NCBI GenBank assembly: GCA_003669585.1
Contig: QWOQ01000007.1
Coordinates: 418,694 to 482,693 of the forward strand
Source of the DNA: Planctomycetota bacterium
Lineage (GTDB): Bacteria > Planctomycetota > Planctomycetia > Pirellulales > UBA1268
Reading direction: 5' to 3'
Length of the DNA stretch: 64,000 bases
Shown: positions 1 through 8,783 of the stretch, piece by piece
Position numbering within the stretch: position 1 is the stretch's first letter
How the letters are laid out: the number at the start of each line of letters is the position of its first letter
Notes under the pieces: model-generated
What the model saw: only the letters and a program-made list of their open reading frames with translations
Databases searched by the model: none
Told to the model about the DNA's origin: nothing
Translations under genes and position numbers: made by a program

Positions 1-2562
1 ACGGCCACCTACGAAATTTCTCAAAACAAACGCGATGTGGTGACCAAGTTGCGCAAGCTCGCCAAAGAGGCCGGGCCCGATCGCATCTATTTCGCAACCG
101 ATCCAGATCGAGAAGGTGAGGCGATCAGTTGGCATCTTGCAGAGGTTCTTGGAATCAACCCCGCTCAAGCGCAGCGCGTCACCTTTGACAGCATTACGCG
201 AGATGCAGTGATTAGCGCTTTCGAAACACCTCGCGGCATCAACATGGGGCTCGTCAACGCGCAGCAAGCTCGACGCGTTCTCGATCGCATTGTTGGCTAT
301 ATGGTCAGCCCGGTTCTCTGGAAAAAAGTAGCCGGTGGCATGAGCGCCGGCCGCGTACAAAGTGTTGCTGCGAGAATGGTCGTTGATCGCGAACGTGAAA
401 TCATGGCGTTCGTTCCCGAAGAACGATGGAGTGTGACGGCCTGCTTCACGCCCGATGCCTCGCGAACCAGTGAACTCGCAACGGCGTGGGAAAAGCTCGG
501 CGAGCAACGCGACGAGAAGGGACGAGGACCAACCAAGAAATTACTCTCGTCATGGCTGAGCGAACGAGGCACATTCGAAGCCCATCTCGTTGAAGTGTCG
601 GGTCAAAAATTTGAGCTGGGTTGCTCTGCTGTCGTGATGCGAAATCTACTTCCAGAAATGACAACGATTGCCGAAGCCACAGGGCTCATTGAATTGAAGA
701 ATTCCACCACGGAAGATCTTTCGGGAAAGGGTCCAGCCCGTTTTGTTCGGACGCTTTCCGGACGAATTGCTCCCGGTGTGCGTTACGTCGTCAAAAGTGT
801 TGAAACGAAACGCACGACTTCAAAACCTGCCGCCCCGCTGATTACCAGCAGTCTTCAGATCGCCGCGAGCAGCAGTCTTGGTTTCGCAACTGGCCGCACG
901 ATGGGCGTTGCACAAAAGCTCTACGAAGGAATCGAGATTCCTGGAGAAGGACTCGTAGGTCTTATTAGCTACATGCGCACCGACAGCACATCCCTCAGCA
1001 GCGAAGCCATCAATCAGGCTCGGTCGTATATCAAGACGAATTTCGGAGATGCTTATCTTCCGGACAAGCCTCGTTTCTACGGCAATAAAAATGCCCTGGC
1101 GCAGGAGGCTCACGAGGCGATTCGTCCCACCGACATGCGTCTTCATCCAGACGACATTCGCGAATCTCTTTCCGATGAACAGTACAAACTCTATCGTCTT
1201 ATTTGGTCTCGCACTGTGGCCAGCCAGATGACCGATGCCCAGTGGGATGCGACCGCCGTGTTGCTCGAACGAGCCGACAAGGCAACCGGTGCCATATTTC
1301 GTTCAAGTGGAAGAGTTCTCGTTTTTGATGGCCATCTCAAATCTACAGGATTGATTACCGGCGAAGACGAGACGATGCCAGCAATGAAGGAGGGGGGGGA
1401 GACCGCTCCATTTTGCATCGATCCTTCTCAGTCGTTCTCCAGTCCTCCACCTCGTTTTAACGAAGCAAGTCTCGTTAAAAAACTTGAAGAAGAGGGAATC
1501 GGACGGCCATCCACCTACGCGAGCATCATCGATACGATTGAGGCTCGGGGGTATGTTGAACAACCCGATCGTCGCTTCCGCGCAACCGATCTCGGCATGG
1601 TGGTAAATGACTTTCTGATGCAGGTGTTTGCCAAGCAGTTCATGGACTTTGGATACACTCGCGACGTTGAAGGAGATCTCGATCGTGTTGCACAGGGGCA
1701 ACTCGACTGGCGAGAGATGCTTGCGGAATTTCATTCTAAGTTGGTACCAGCCATCGGCTCAGCCGCCGACACCTCCAACATCAAAGCGCTTCAAGTTCCA
1801 GCGCTCTACGCCTGCCCAACATGCAGCAAGCGAACGGCGTATCGTTTTGGAAAAAATGGCTGGTTTCTCAGTTGCATGGCCTATCCACAGTGCACGTATG
1901 CCGCCCCGATCAATTCTCACGGCCGGCCGATGCTTCCCGAAAAAGTTGATCTCGCTTGCCCACGAGATGGCAGTCCTCTGGTACTTCGAAAAAGTCGGTT
2001 TGGGGAGTTCCTCGCATGCAGTTTGTCGGGATGTGATTTTAAAATGTCACTGGATCGCAAACGGGGAATTAAATTTCCATCGCCGCCACCCCTCAAAACC
2101 GATTTGGATTGTTCTAAGTGTGGCTCCACGCTCAATCTACGCGAAGGAAAACGCGGCCTCTGGCTCGGCTGCAGCATGTTTCCGAAATGCCGCGGTCGCC
2201 TGGCATGGTCCAAAGTTCCCGAATCTGCTCAGGCCGATTTGGAATCGCAATTGAAGGCTCTTTCTGCCGGTCACAAAACATTTGAAATCCGACGATCGAC
2301 GGACAGTTCGTTTGTCACGGAAGGGACACCGGTCGATTCGCTTTTGATTCCGGGCGGAAATCTCGAACTGCCCGTTCATCCCGACGCTCAGTCCGATGGA
2401 AGTGAATTCCATTTTGAACATATTCGCTCAGGACTCGACGAAGCTCTGCGCATCGGACTCATCCTTGCACCTTTGGAACCTATCAAGAAGAAAAAGTCTG
2501 CAAAGTCGACTGGAAAATCAAAGAAAAAAACGGCTGTGAAAAAAAAGCCCCTTAAAAAATAA
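1..2562 (+). CDS. topA: DNA topoisomerase I (type IA), 5' end outside the window
   Basis: Relaxes negatively supercoiled DNA by transient single-strand cleavage. The reading frame is open from base 1, so the true start lies upstream; 853 codons are visible. The second half of the TOPRIM domain opens the fragment with its DPDREGE acidic motif, and the active-site tyrosine lies in SYMRTDS near codon 325. Three C-terminal four-cysteine zinc ribbons follow (about nt 1810-1890, 1955-2040 and 2108-2200), then a lysine-rich tail. This is the usual domain order of bacterial TopA, including the DNA-binding zinc region. Function is firm; only the N-terminal part of TOPRIM is missing because of the window edge. 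Confidence 0.97.
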   Translation, partial: TATYEISQNKRDVVTKLRKLAKEAGPDRIYFATDPDREGEAISWHLAEVLGINPAQAQRVTFDSITRDAVISAFETPRGINMGLVNAQQARRVLDRIVGYMVSPVLWKKVAGGMSAGRVQSVAARMVVDREREIMAFVPEERWSVTACFTPDASRTSELATAWEKLGEQRDEKGRGPTKKLLSSWLSERGTFEAHLVEVSGQKFELGCSAVVMRNLLPEMTTIAEATGLIELKNSTTEDLSGKGPARFVRTLSGRIAPGVRYVVKSVETKRTTSKPAAPLITSSLQIAASSSLGFATGRTMGVAQKLYEGIEIPGEGLVGLISYMRTDSTSLSSEAINQARSYIKTNFGDAYLPDKPRFYGNKNALAQEAHEAIRPTDMRLHPDDIRESLSDEQYKLYRLIWSRTVASQMTDAQWDATAVLLERADKATGAIFRSSGRVLVFDGHLKSTGLITGEDETMPAMKEGGETAPFCIDPSQSFSSPPPRFNEASLVKKLEEEGIGRPSTYASIIDTIEARGYVEQPDRRFRATDLGMVVNDFLMQVFAKQFMDFGYTRDVEGDLDRVAQGQLDWREMLAEFHSKLVPAIGSAADTSNIKALQVPALYACPTCSKRTAYRFGKNGWFLSCMAYPQCTYAAPINSHGRPMLPEKVDLACPRDGSPLVLRKSRFGEFLACSLSGCDFKMSLDRKRGIKFPSPPPLKTDLDCSKCGSTLNLREGKRGLWLGCSMFPKCRGRLAWSKVPESAQADLESQLKALSAGHKTFEIRRSTDSSFVTEGTPVDSLLIPGGNLELPVHPDAQSDGSEFHFEHIRSGLDEALRIGLILAPLEPIKKKKSAKSTGKSKKKTAVKKKPLKK

Positions 2563-2627
2563 ACGCGGGCCTTTCTGGCAACATCATCACAATTCAACCG
2601 GTGATGCTCTCAATCGCAATCTGCCTC

Positions 2628-3044
2628 CTACATAGACGCAAATGGATTGGCTCCGGAGGAAGTATGATCGACCGCCACGGCCATGGCCGTGGCATGGCTG
2701 CGACAATGCGAGATGCTTACGAGTACTTGACTGATTCCCAGAGCGTCTGCCGCCTCCAAAGCCCCTCCTTGCAAAGTACAGTGAGGCCTTCCGCCAGGAC
2801 CATTGATCACCTCAATGTCTCGCCAGCTGATTCCTCGCCGCCATCCTGTTCCAAGGGCTTTCAACACAGCTTCTTTCGCAGCCCATCGTCCAGCAAAATG
2901 CTGCGTTGCCATACGCCGACTTTTGCAGTAGTCGATCTCCTTTGTCGTGTACACACGAGTGACGAATAGCTCCCCGTGCCGTTCGATCATCTGTGCAATC
3001 CGGAGGCACTCTGTAATGTCGGTTCCGATGCCGAGAACACTCAT
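2628..3044 (-). CDS. acpS: Holo-[acyl-carrier-protein] synthase
   Basis: Transfers 4'-phosphopantetheine from CoA to a serine of apo-ACP, activating it for fatty-acid synthesis. The 138-residue product has the family's N-terminal GIGTDI motif with the Mg-binding Asp near residue 8, and the [16 protein letters not shown] block with the second metal-binding Glu near residue 58. A C-terminal [14 protein letters not shown] segment corresponds to the usual SISH motif. The ATG overlaps the trpS stop by 4 bp, so the two are probably translationally coupled. It converges on topA. Length is slightly above the typical ~125 residues because of a short C-terminal tail. Confidence 0.95.
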   Translation of the reverse strand: MSVLGIGTDITECLRIAQMIERHGELFVTRVYTTKEIDYCKSRRMATQHFAGRWAAKEAVLKALGTGWRRGISWRDIEVINGPGGRPHCTLQGGALEAADALGISQVLVSISHCRSHATAMAVAVDHTSSGANPFASM

Positions 3045-4081
3045 GGCTGCACCGATCGATCAAGACCACATGCTTTTCGTGCACGCTCGAGTACCGCGCG
3101 TGCCTGCACTCGAGCTCGAACGGCTCCATCGCTGAGAATTTCCTCGATACGCCCGTGGTCGGCTTCGAGAACCTGTCGTCGATCTCTGGCCTGTGCAAAA
3201 AATTCATCGCTTGCATCTGCAATCGCCTTTTTTATCTGACCGTAACCGAATCCTCCTGCCCGGTATGTATCAGCCATCGCGTCACGTTTTTCTTCAGATG
3301 CCACGAGACTGTAGAGCTGATACAGATGATCACTGTGAGGATCCTTGGGCTGCTCCACCGGCCGAGAGTCTGTTGTCATACGCATGATTTTCTTTCGTAG
3401 AACTGTGGGATTTTCAAAAAGATCGAGAGTATTGTCGTAGCTTTTTGACATTTTGAATCCATCCGTTCCGGGCACTTTTGCAGCGCCGTCTAATACACGA
3501 GCCTTAGGAAGCGTGAACACTTCTCCGTACAGATGATTGAACGTGTTGGCAAGGTCGCGACAAACCTCGATGTGCTGTACTTGATCCTCACCGACAGGCA
3601 CGATCGTTGCGTCATACGCCAGAATATCTGCAGCCATGAGGACTGGGTATGAGAAAAGTCCTGCGTCCGCTGGAATGCCTTTTGATTTCTTTTCTTTGTA
3701 CGCGTGGCATCGTTCAAGCAGACCCATCGGAGTTACGGTCAACAGTAACCACATCAGCTCAGTGACTTCCGGCACATCCGATTGCACATACAGTGTGGCT
3801 TTCGTGGGATCGAGTCCTAATGCTACGAGATCGATTGCCGCATCCCGGACAAGCGACCGCAGCAGGGCCGGGTCTCGCACCGTGGTTAACGCATGGAGAT
3901 CGGCAATAAAGTAAAACGATGAACCAACATTTTGAAGTTCAATGTACTGCCGTATCGCTCCAAAATAGTTTCCCCAATGGAATCTTCCCGTTGGCTGAAT
4001 GCCCGAAAGCACTCGCAGGGGAGTGGCTTCTCTGGGCGACTGCATCGAAATATCAGCGTCGGTCATGCTCACTCGGTTCAT
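3041..4081 (-). CDS. trpS: Tryptophanyl-tRNA synthetase
   Basis: Class I aminoacyl-tRNA synthetase that charges tRNA-Trp. The 346-residue protein shows the HIGH-type signature as HWGN (residues 35-38, after GIQPTGRF) and the KMSKS loop as FKMSKSYDN near residue 212. The [15 protein letters not shown] and [10 protein letters not shown] blocks typical of TrpRS lie between them. The start codon directly follows the pyrD stop with no gap, and the 3' end overlaps acpS by 4 bp, giving a pyrD-trpS-acpS transcription unit on the minus strand. About 20 residues precede the conserved core, so a slightly later start is possible. Confidence 0.96.
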   Translation of the reverse strand: MNRVSMTDADISMQSPREATPLRVLSGIQPTGRFHWGNYFGAIRQYIELQNVGSSFYFIADLHALTTVRDPALLRSLVRDAAIDLVALGLDPTKATLYVQSDVPEVTELMWLLLTVTPMGLLERCHAYKEKKSKGIPADAGLFSYPVLMAADILAYDATIVPVGEDQVQHIEVCRDLANTFNHLYGEVFTLPKARVLDGAAKVPGTDGFKMSKSYDNTLDLFENPTVLRKKIMRMTTDSRPVEQPKDPHSDHLYQLYSLVASEEKRDAMADTYRAGGFGYGQIKKAIADASDEFFAQARDRRQVLEADHGRIEEILSDGAVRARVQARAVLERARKACGLDRSVQP

Positions 4082-5083
4082 CTACTGCGCAGAGGGTATT
4101 GTGGGAACCGTCGCCGATGCGCCGGGAAGCGTGAGTGTGCCAATGATATCGGCCAGCCGGGAAGAGCCCAGCTGGGCAACGGCCGCCGGAAGGGCTTCAA
4201 GCAAGCGAGTCGATATTACCGGCTCAGCAAAATTGGCCGTTCCAATTTGCACCGCCGAAGCTCCTGTGACAAAAAATTCCATACAGTCATCCACTGACAT
4301 GATGCCTCCCGCGCCGATGATTGGAATCGTGACCGCTTGACGAACCTGATACACGCACCGCAGGGCAATCGGCTTGATCGCTGGCCCGCTGAGCCCTCCC
4401 ATTCCATTTCCCAAAAGTGTTTTACGGCGACGCCAATCGACTCCAAGCCCAAGGCAGGTATTGATGAGCGTGACCGCATCAGCTCCCCCGTCGGCCGCGG
4501 CGCGTGCGATGGTTGCAATGCTCGTTACGTTGGGCGTGAGTTTCGCCAAAAGAGGGAGTGATGAAACAGCACGCACTCCCTCGACAACCAATCGGCATGC
4601 CAGTGGATCAGTTCCCAAATCAACTCCATGGCTCACGTTGGGGCAGGAAATATTGAGTTCTAAGGCTGCAATGCCCGGCACCCCCTCGAGATGTTTGGCG
4701 AGCAATACAAATTCCTCCGTTGTGGCTCCCGCGATACTCACAATCACAGGCGCACCGCAGGCAACCAACCATGGCAGTTGTTTTTCAACAAAGGCCACGA
4801 CTCCGTCATTGTCTAAACCGATTGAGTTGAGTAATCCAGCAGCAGTTTCGACGGTTCGCCAAGGGTGATTCCCAATGCGTGGAGAAAGCGTAATTGTTTT
4901 TGGAACAACGCCGCCCAAATTTCCTACGGCCACATAGCCGGCCATTTCACGTCCATATCCGAACGTGCCACTGGCAACGAGAATCGGATTCGGAAGCTTC
5001 AGCCGACCAAGTGATACCGAAAGATCACAGGACGATTCATCAGACTGTGATGAAGGAGCATTTTGCAAAGGACGTTGGGGCAT
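4082..5083 (-). CDS. pyrD: Dihydroorotate dehydrogenase, class 1 type
   Basis: Oxidises dihydroorotate to orotate in pyrimidine synthesis using FMN. The 333-residue protein is a TIM barrel with the substrate/FMN region NPILVASGTFGYG near residue 35 and the catalytic-base cysteine in ELNISCPNVSHG near residue 147. The cysteine, rather than serine, indicates a soluble class 1 enzyme; the IIGAGGIMSVDDCMEFF phosphate-binding block follows. Class 1B enzymes use a PyrK partner, which is not in this window. The first gene of the unit that continues into trpS and acpS. The first ~20 residues are low-complexity, so the start could be a few codons later. Confidence 0.94.
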   Translation of the reverse strand: MPQRPLQNAPSSQSDESSCDLSVSLGRLKLPNPILVASGTFGYGREMAGYVAVGNLGGVVPKTITLSPRIGNHPWRTVETAAGLLNSIGLDNDGVVAFVEKQLPWLVACGAPVIVSIAGATTEEFVLLAKHLEGVPGIAALELNISCPNVSHGVDLGTDPLACRLVVEGVRAVSSLPLLAKLTPNVTSIATIARAAADGGADAVTLINTCLGLGVDWRRRKTLLGNGMGGLSGPAIKPIALRCVYQVRQAVTIPIIGAGGIMSVDDCMEFFVTGASAVQIGTANFAEPVISTRLLEALPAAVAQLGSSRLADIIGTLTLPGASATVPTIPSAQ

Positions 5084-5570
5084 TGAGATTCATCGAGAAC
5101 CGTTGCTGCTTTGAAGCGTGCTGGGAATCTCAATTGTAAAAGATAAAGACTCAAAGAATACGATACGGCTCTTCAGTGCGTTACTTTTTAATCAGTTCTT
5201 CTCGACACGAAAATATATTTTTAGAGTCTAATTCGCTCTGCTCGACAGCGGCAAATGAAGACTTTTCATTTTGGACGTTTTCAAAACAGCATGCGGGAAA
5301 GTTTGGAGAGAGTCTGGAACGATCCAAAACAGGGATTCTACGAACTCAAAAACGTTCGCCCTCAACCGAAGAATCAGAAAATGTGTCACTTGAAGAAAAA
5401 ATGGGGGATTTTAGGGTTTTGGCACGAATAGGCTCATTTTATTGACTCACCGAGAATACCGATCGCGCTGAGAATATGGATTAAATCAATTTTATGGCCG
5501 TTCCGATCCGATACTTTTAAAGCTCGGATAGTGTTTGCTGGAAACAATCGCTTTAAGGCGTTTCGAATTG
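5084..5570. other. Intergenic region between pyrD and the HU-type gene
   Basis: About 490 bp between divergent genes. No reading frame here resembles a known family. It must hold the minus-strand promoter for pyrD-trpS-acpS, but no convincing -35/-10 pair is visible for that direction. The plus-strand promoter lies at its right edge. Confidence 0.5.
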
Positions 5571-5599
5571 TTGACATTACCCGTTGCCGCCAATAGGCT
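5571..5599 (+). promoter_or_regulatory. Sigma-70-type promoter of the HU gene
   Basis: A perfect TTGACA at 5571-5576 is followed by a 17-nt spacer and TAGGCT at 5594-5599, about 80 bp before the HU ATG. The same -10 variant recurs at two other promoters in this window, which supports it. Confidence 0.7.
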
Positions 5600-5679
5600 T
5601 CGGACGATTTTCGACTCTTATTTTCAAGCGGCTCTTTGTTGGAGCACTGAGAAAGTTTGTTGGCGGGAGCGTCCGAGCT

Positions 5680-6036
5680 ATGACAAAAAAGGACATTGTT
5701 CGGACAATTTCAGAGCACATTGATCTGTCTCAACTCAAAACAAAGGAACTGGTTCAAAAAACTTTTGATGCCTTAATTGAGACACTTGTGCGGGATGGTC
5801 GCGTAGAACTTCGAAATTTTGGTGTTTTTCAAATCAAAAAACGCGAGGCCCGAATGGCTCGAAATCCACGAACGGGAGAAAAAGTTCCTGTAAAAGCGAA
5901 ATCGGTGGTGACATTTAAGCCCGGGAAGGAAATGGAATTGCGAGTACGAGGCTTCAAGGAACCCGGTCAAGAATCTCACCAGGGGCCGCAGGGACCAACG
6001 GACGAAAAAATGACGGATTTCACGCCACAAACATAA
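5680..6036 (+). CDS. HU/IHF-family DNA-binding protein
   Basis: A histone-like dimeric protein that bends and compacts DNA. The 118-residue product matches the HU fold throughout: an N-terminal helical dimerisation part ([14 protein letters not shown]...), the [19 protein letters not shown] strand region, the [11 protein letters not shown] beta-arm with its DNA-intercalating proline, and the [11 protein letters not shown] end. A Gln/Pro-rich tail of about 25 residues follows. The ATG at 5680 was chosen because the homologous core begins exactly there and a GGGAG lies 12 nt upstream. The frame stays open further upstream, but that part is not HU-like. Driven by the promoter at 5571-5599. Confidence 0.93.
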   Translation: MTKKDIVRTISEHIDLSQLKTKELVQKTFDALIETLVRDGRVELRNFGVFQIKKREARMARNPRTGEKVPVKAKSVVTFKPGKEMELRVRGFKEPGQESHQGPQGPTDEKMTDFTPQT

Positions 6037-6214
6037 GAATATGGTTACTTACGATTTTATAGCCTGCGGTAAGGCTTGAAAATGGGAAGTCACGGCAAAA
6101 CAGATCGACAACAAAGGTTGAATTCTGACTGATCGAACAAGAAAGTTCTCTCGCATCAAACTCAACAAGATCGCTACATACTCTAACGCGTTTAGGTCAT
6201 TGGAGGACCGGGTC

Positions 6215-6433
6215 ATGAGACATCTACGATTTATCCTGCTTGTCGGAGCACTCGTGTTGCCGAGTTCGGGGTGCCTTATTCCGATGTATTCAGGCGACCC
6301 TGTCCGCCGGGCACAGCAGTTGATTTACACATCTGAAGATTTGCGAGCGATTACCGATGAGTGGGAACGAATCTGGTTCCTCGACCAGCCCTCACACATG
6401 ACGCCCTATCGTACTCATGGCGGAATTCTCTAA
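6215..6433 (+). CDS. Small putative lipoprotein
   Basis: A 72-residue secreted protein of unknown function. The N-terminus (MRHLRF, then a hydrophobic stretch) ends in a lipobox-like PSSGC, suggesting lipidation at the cysteine and membrane anchoring. The mature part is only ~50 residues and contains a WERIWFLDQPSHMTPYRTHGG segment. The ATG at 6215 is preceded by GGAGGA at 7 nt spacing; a TTG five codons earlier is in frame but lies in front of that ribosome-binding site. It converges with the next gene and overlaps it by 4 bp. Confidence 0.72.
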   Translation: MRHLRFILLVGALVLPSSGCLIPMYSGDPVRRAQQLIYTSEDLRAITDEWERIWFLDQPSHMTPYRTHGGIL

Positions 6434-6864
6434 ATTTTGATCTGGGCCGCCTGCGCAACAATGAGTTCGAGCGGCACAAGGTTTCCCTTGTTGCATCCTG
6501 GGCATTGTTGTGAGGCCTCTTCCCACGCATCCGGTGAGGAAAGATTGGAATCCCAAAACGGCCATGTTCGGCACTGCCTCGGACGATCGTCGTACGCCAA
6601 ACAGTGACGTGTGTGAGGATCCAGGAGTACACAGTCTCCGCCTTCTCGCTCTCGGAGCGATTTTCGAATTCCGACGAGGCGAACGTATTGCTCCTCGAAT
6701 TCACTCACTGTCAACCCAGTACGAATCGCAAGTGCTGCAATCTCTGCCTTGTTGACCCATACAAAACCCTCCGAACCGGTACAGCAATCGCCGCACTGAG
6801 TGCACTGAAATCTCAATCCGCCTGAGTACCAAGGTTTTGTGTTGTCCTTGCCTTCCATAGCCAT
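6430..6864 (-). CDS. YkgJ-type cysteine-cluster protein (putative zinc/iron-chelating)
   Basis: The 144-residue protein begins its conserved part with FQCTQCGDCCTGSEGFVWV, the CxxCxxCC cluster of the YkgJ/UPF0153 group. Further cysteines lie in DCVLLD...HCLAY, RPRQCRTWPFW and QQCPGC. The family is thought to bind zinc or iron-sulfur; its role is unknown. The start at 6864 places about 20 residues before the first cysteine. It lies downstream of moaA on the same strand with a gap of 113 bp, so co-transcription is possible but not shown. Confidence 0.85.
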   Translation of the reverse strand: MAMEGKDNTKPWYSGGLRFQCTQCGDCCTGSEGFVWVNKAEIAALAIRTGLTVSEFEEQYVRLVGIRKSLREREGGDCVLLDPHTRHCLAYDDRPRQCRTWPFWDSNLSSPDAWEEASQQCPGCNKGNLVPLELIVAQAAQIKI

Positions 6865-6977
6865 TTTTCCTTTTGTTTTCTACGTTTCTGCGCAGACTCT
6901 TTTCAACAGCAATCACGCACTGCGAGAATGCGTTGTTTTGCGGATATCCGCAATTCTACTGAATCCGAAAGCATAGC

Positions 6978-7991
6978 TCATCCACCAATTTGGTACATCG
7001 CGCGTTCCGGTCGCTCAAACTCCTCGGTTCCAATGCCATGTGCCCGGGCTTTTGCAGTTACACAGTCATGGAGCAACAACGCCATTTCCTTTTTCCAGTC
7101 TGATGGTTCACGCTCGTCAAACGTCTTTCGAAGAATCTGTCTCGCATCCCATTCAACGGTTGAAAAGAGACAATTTCGCAGTTGACCGTCCGCAGTCAGC
7201 CGCAGTCGATCGCAGCGATCGCAAAAGGCATTGCTGACTGAATCGACAAAACCAACGACGCCTATTCCATCAGCCCATCGATAATCAATCGCGGGCTGTC
7301 CAGGGTCAATCTGCTTTTGCTGCACCAGCGGTCCTACCGAATCGACCAGAATCTTTCGTACCTGCTCGCCGGTGAGCACCGAATCGGCAGTCCACTCTTC
7401 ACTGGCATCAAGCGGCATAAATTCGATGAACCGCAACGTAAGACCCTGCTGTCGAGCAAACCTTGCCAACGGCACAACCTCGCGTTCGGTCAGATTTGCA
7501 ATCGAAACAGCATTTATTCGTATTGTCTGAAATCCGATTTTTTGTGCGGTCGCAATTCCGCGAAGTACCTTCTGCAGTCCGTTGAATCGAGCCAGCGACT
7601 CAAATGTTTTTTCGTCGAGACTGTCAAGACTCACGTTGAGTCTCGATAGCCCTGCATGGAAAAGATCGGAAGCTTGTTCTTCGAGCAAGAGTCCGTTGGT
7701 GGTCAACGTGACTTCATCGATGCCTTCGACGTTCACCAGCATCCCAACGAGTCTGTGAATTTCTTTTCTTACGAGCGGCTCGCCACCGGTTAGCCGAACG
7801 GTGCGCACTCCCAAGGATGCTGCGACAGAAACTATGCCGACAATCTCTTCAAAGGAGAGAAGTTCCTCTCGTGGTTTGAATGTCACCACACCCGCTGGCA
7901 TGCAATAGGTACAGCGGAAGTTACATCGATCCGTGACGCTCACGCGCAGATCGGTGTGAACTCTTCCAAACGAATCGACAAGGTGATTCAT
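6978..7991 (-). CDS. moaA: GTP 3',8-cyclase, molybdenum cofactor synthesis
   Basis: Radical SAM enzyme that starts molybdopterin synthesis from GTP together with MoaC. The radical SAM CxxxCxxC motif is in DRCNFRCTYCMP, RLTGGEPL follows, and the C-terminal cluster is in CDRCDRLRLTADGQLRNCL, both typical of MoaA. The ATG at 7991 was chosen because it overlaps the moaE stop (ATGA) and is preceded by AGGAGGAG; an in-frame start 19 codons earlier lies inside moaE. The protein ends with FERPERAMYQIGG, matching the usual MoaA C-terminus. Last gene of the moaD-moaE-moaA run; no moaC is visible in the window. Confidence 0.96.
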   Translation of the reverse strand: MNHLVDSFGRVHTDLRVSVTDRCNFRCTYCMPAGVVTFKPREELLSFEEIVGIVSVAASLGVRTVRLTGGEPLVRKEIHRLVGMLVNVEGIDEVTLTTNGLLLEEQASDLFHAGLSRLNVSLDSLDEKTFESLARFNGLQKVLRGIATAQKIGFQTIRINAVSIANLTEREVVPLARFARQQGLTLRFIEFMPLDASEEWTADSVLTGEQVRKILVDSVGPLVQQKQIDPGQPAIDYRWADGIGVVGFVDSVSNAFCDRCDRLRLTADGQLRNCLFSTVEWDARQILRKTFDEREPSDWKKEMALLLHDCVTAKARAHGIGTEEFERPERAMYQIGG

Positions 7992-8464
7992 GACCACTCC
8001 TCCTGTGAAATCGCAGGAGTCATGCGTCCTCCCTCTGGATGGATCCAACGCCGCTGGCCGTCAGAGGATTCTTCGCACTTCCAGATCGGAACCGAATCCT
8101 TGACTCGTTCCATGAGCCACTCGACGGCAGCAAATGCTTCGGCCCGATGGCCTGCGGATACGCACACGACTACGCTTGCCTCGCCCACCGGAACTCGTCC
8201 GAGACGATGCACAATGACACACTCACTGAGCGACCAACGATTGAGTGCACGAGAGGCCAGACCGTTCAAGTGATGCACCGCTGCTGCCTCATGAGCTTCG
8301 TACTCGAGAGCATGCGTCACAACACCTCCTGTAGAGCCCCGAGTGGTACCTACAAAAAGCACTCGTGCGCCAACAGAAATATCAACGGGATTGTGTACAT
8401 ACGATACGGCGTCGATCGGGCCACGGACACATGCGACGCGAGCATTTGAGTGGAATGGTTTCAT
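7988..8464 (-). CDS. moaE: Molybdopterin synthase large subunit
   Basis: MoaE pairs with thiocarboxylated MoaD to insert the two dithiolene sulfurs into precursor Z. The 158-residue protein shows the family's VGTTRGSTGGVVTHALEYEAH block (VGxxR and LEYEAY positions) near residues 38-58, then SECVIVHRLGRVPVGEASVVVCVSA with the conserved His-Arg-hGxxxxGE element, and VPIWKCEE near the C-terminus (conserved PIWK). It lies 8 bp after moaD and overlaps moaA by 4 bp, so the three are an operon. Confidence 0.94.
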   Translation of the reverse strand: MKPFHSNARVACVRGPIDAVSYVHNPVDISVGARVLFVGTTRGSTGGVVTHALEYEAHEAAAVHHLNGLASRALNRWSLSECVIVHRLGRVPVGEASVVVCVSAGHRAEAFAAVEWLMERVKDSVPIWKCEESSDGQRRWIHPEGGRMTPAISQEEWS

Positions 8465-8472
8465 GATCTCGT

Positions 8473-8778
8473 TTATCCACCACTCACAGGCGGAAACACA
8501 TTTACCTCTGCTCCCTCACAGACCAACATGGTGTCGTCGACAACCTCATGCTCAATAGCAATCGCAGACAGCGACAAGAGTTTGACAATTGACGGACAGA
8601 TCTGACCGAGTTGAATTCGCAGTACCTCAGCGGTGCCAGACTTCCAATCTAATTGAATCTGACGAGTGCCCGCGACCTCCGCCAGACCGGCAAACAGGTT
8701 CACAACAAGCGTTCCACAGCCCAGATCGGGTTGCGAATCATTCTTCAAAACTGTTTTCACGTGGTCCTGCATTTTCAT
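8473..8778 (-). CDS. moaD: Molybdopterin synthase sulfur-carrier subunit
   Basis: A 101-residue ubiquitin-fold protein ending in the required Gly-Gly (FPPVSGG), which is thiocarboxylated for sulfur transfer. The beta-grasp core begins VVNLFAGLAEVAG around residue 24; the ~20 residues before it are extra, so a later start is possible. VNVFPPVSGG matches the family end. It lies 5 bp after the FAD/Fe-S dehydrogenase gene and 8 bp before moaE. Confidence 0.92.
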   Translation of the reverse strand: MKMQDHVKTVLKNDSQPDLGCGTLVVNLFAGLAEVAGTRQIQLDWKSGTAEVLRIQLGQICPSIVKLLSLSAIAIEHEVVDDTMLVCEGAEVNVFPPVSGG

Positions 8779-8783
8779 CTTTT

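Noticed and set aside
5176-5445. An 89-codon frame between pyrD and the HU gene
   Set aside because: Unusual composition, no ribosome-binding site and no family similarity.
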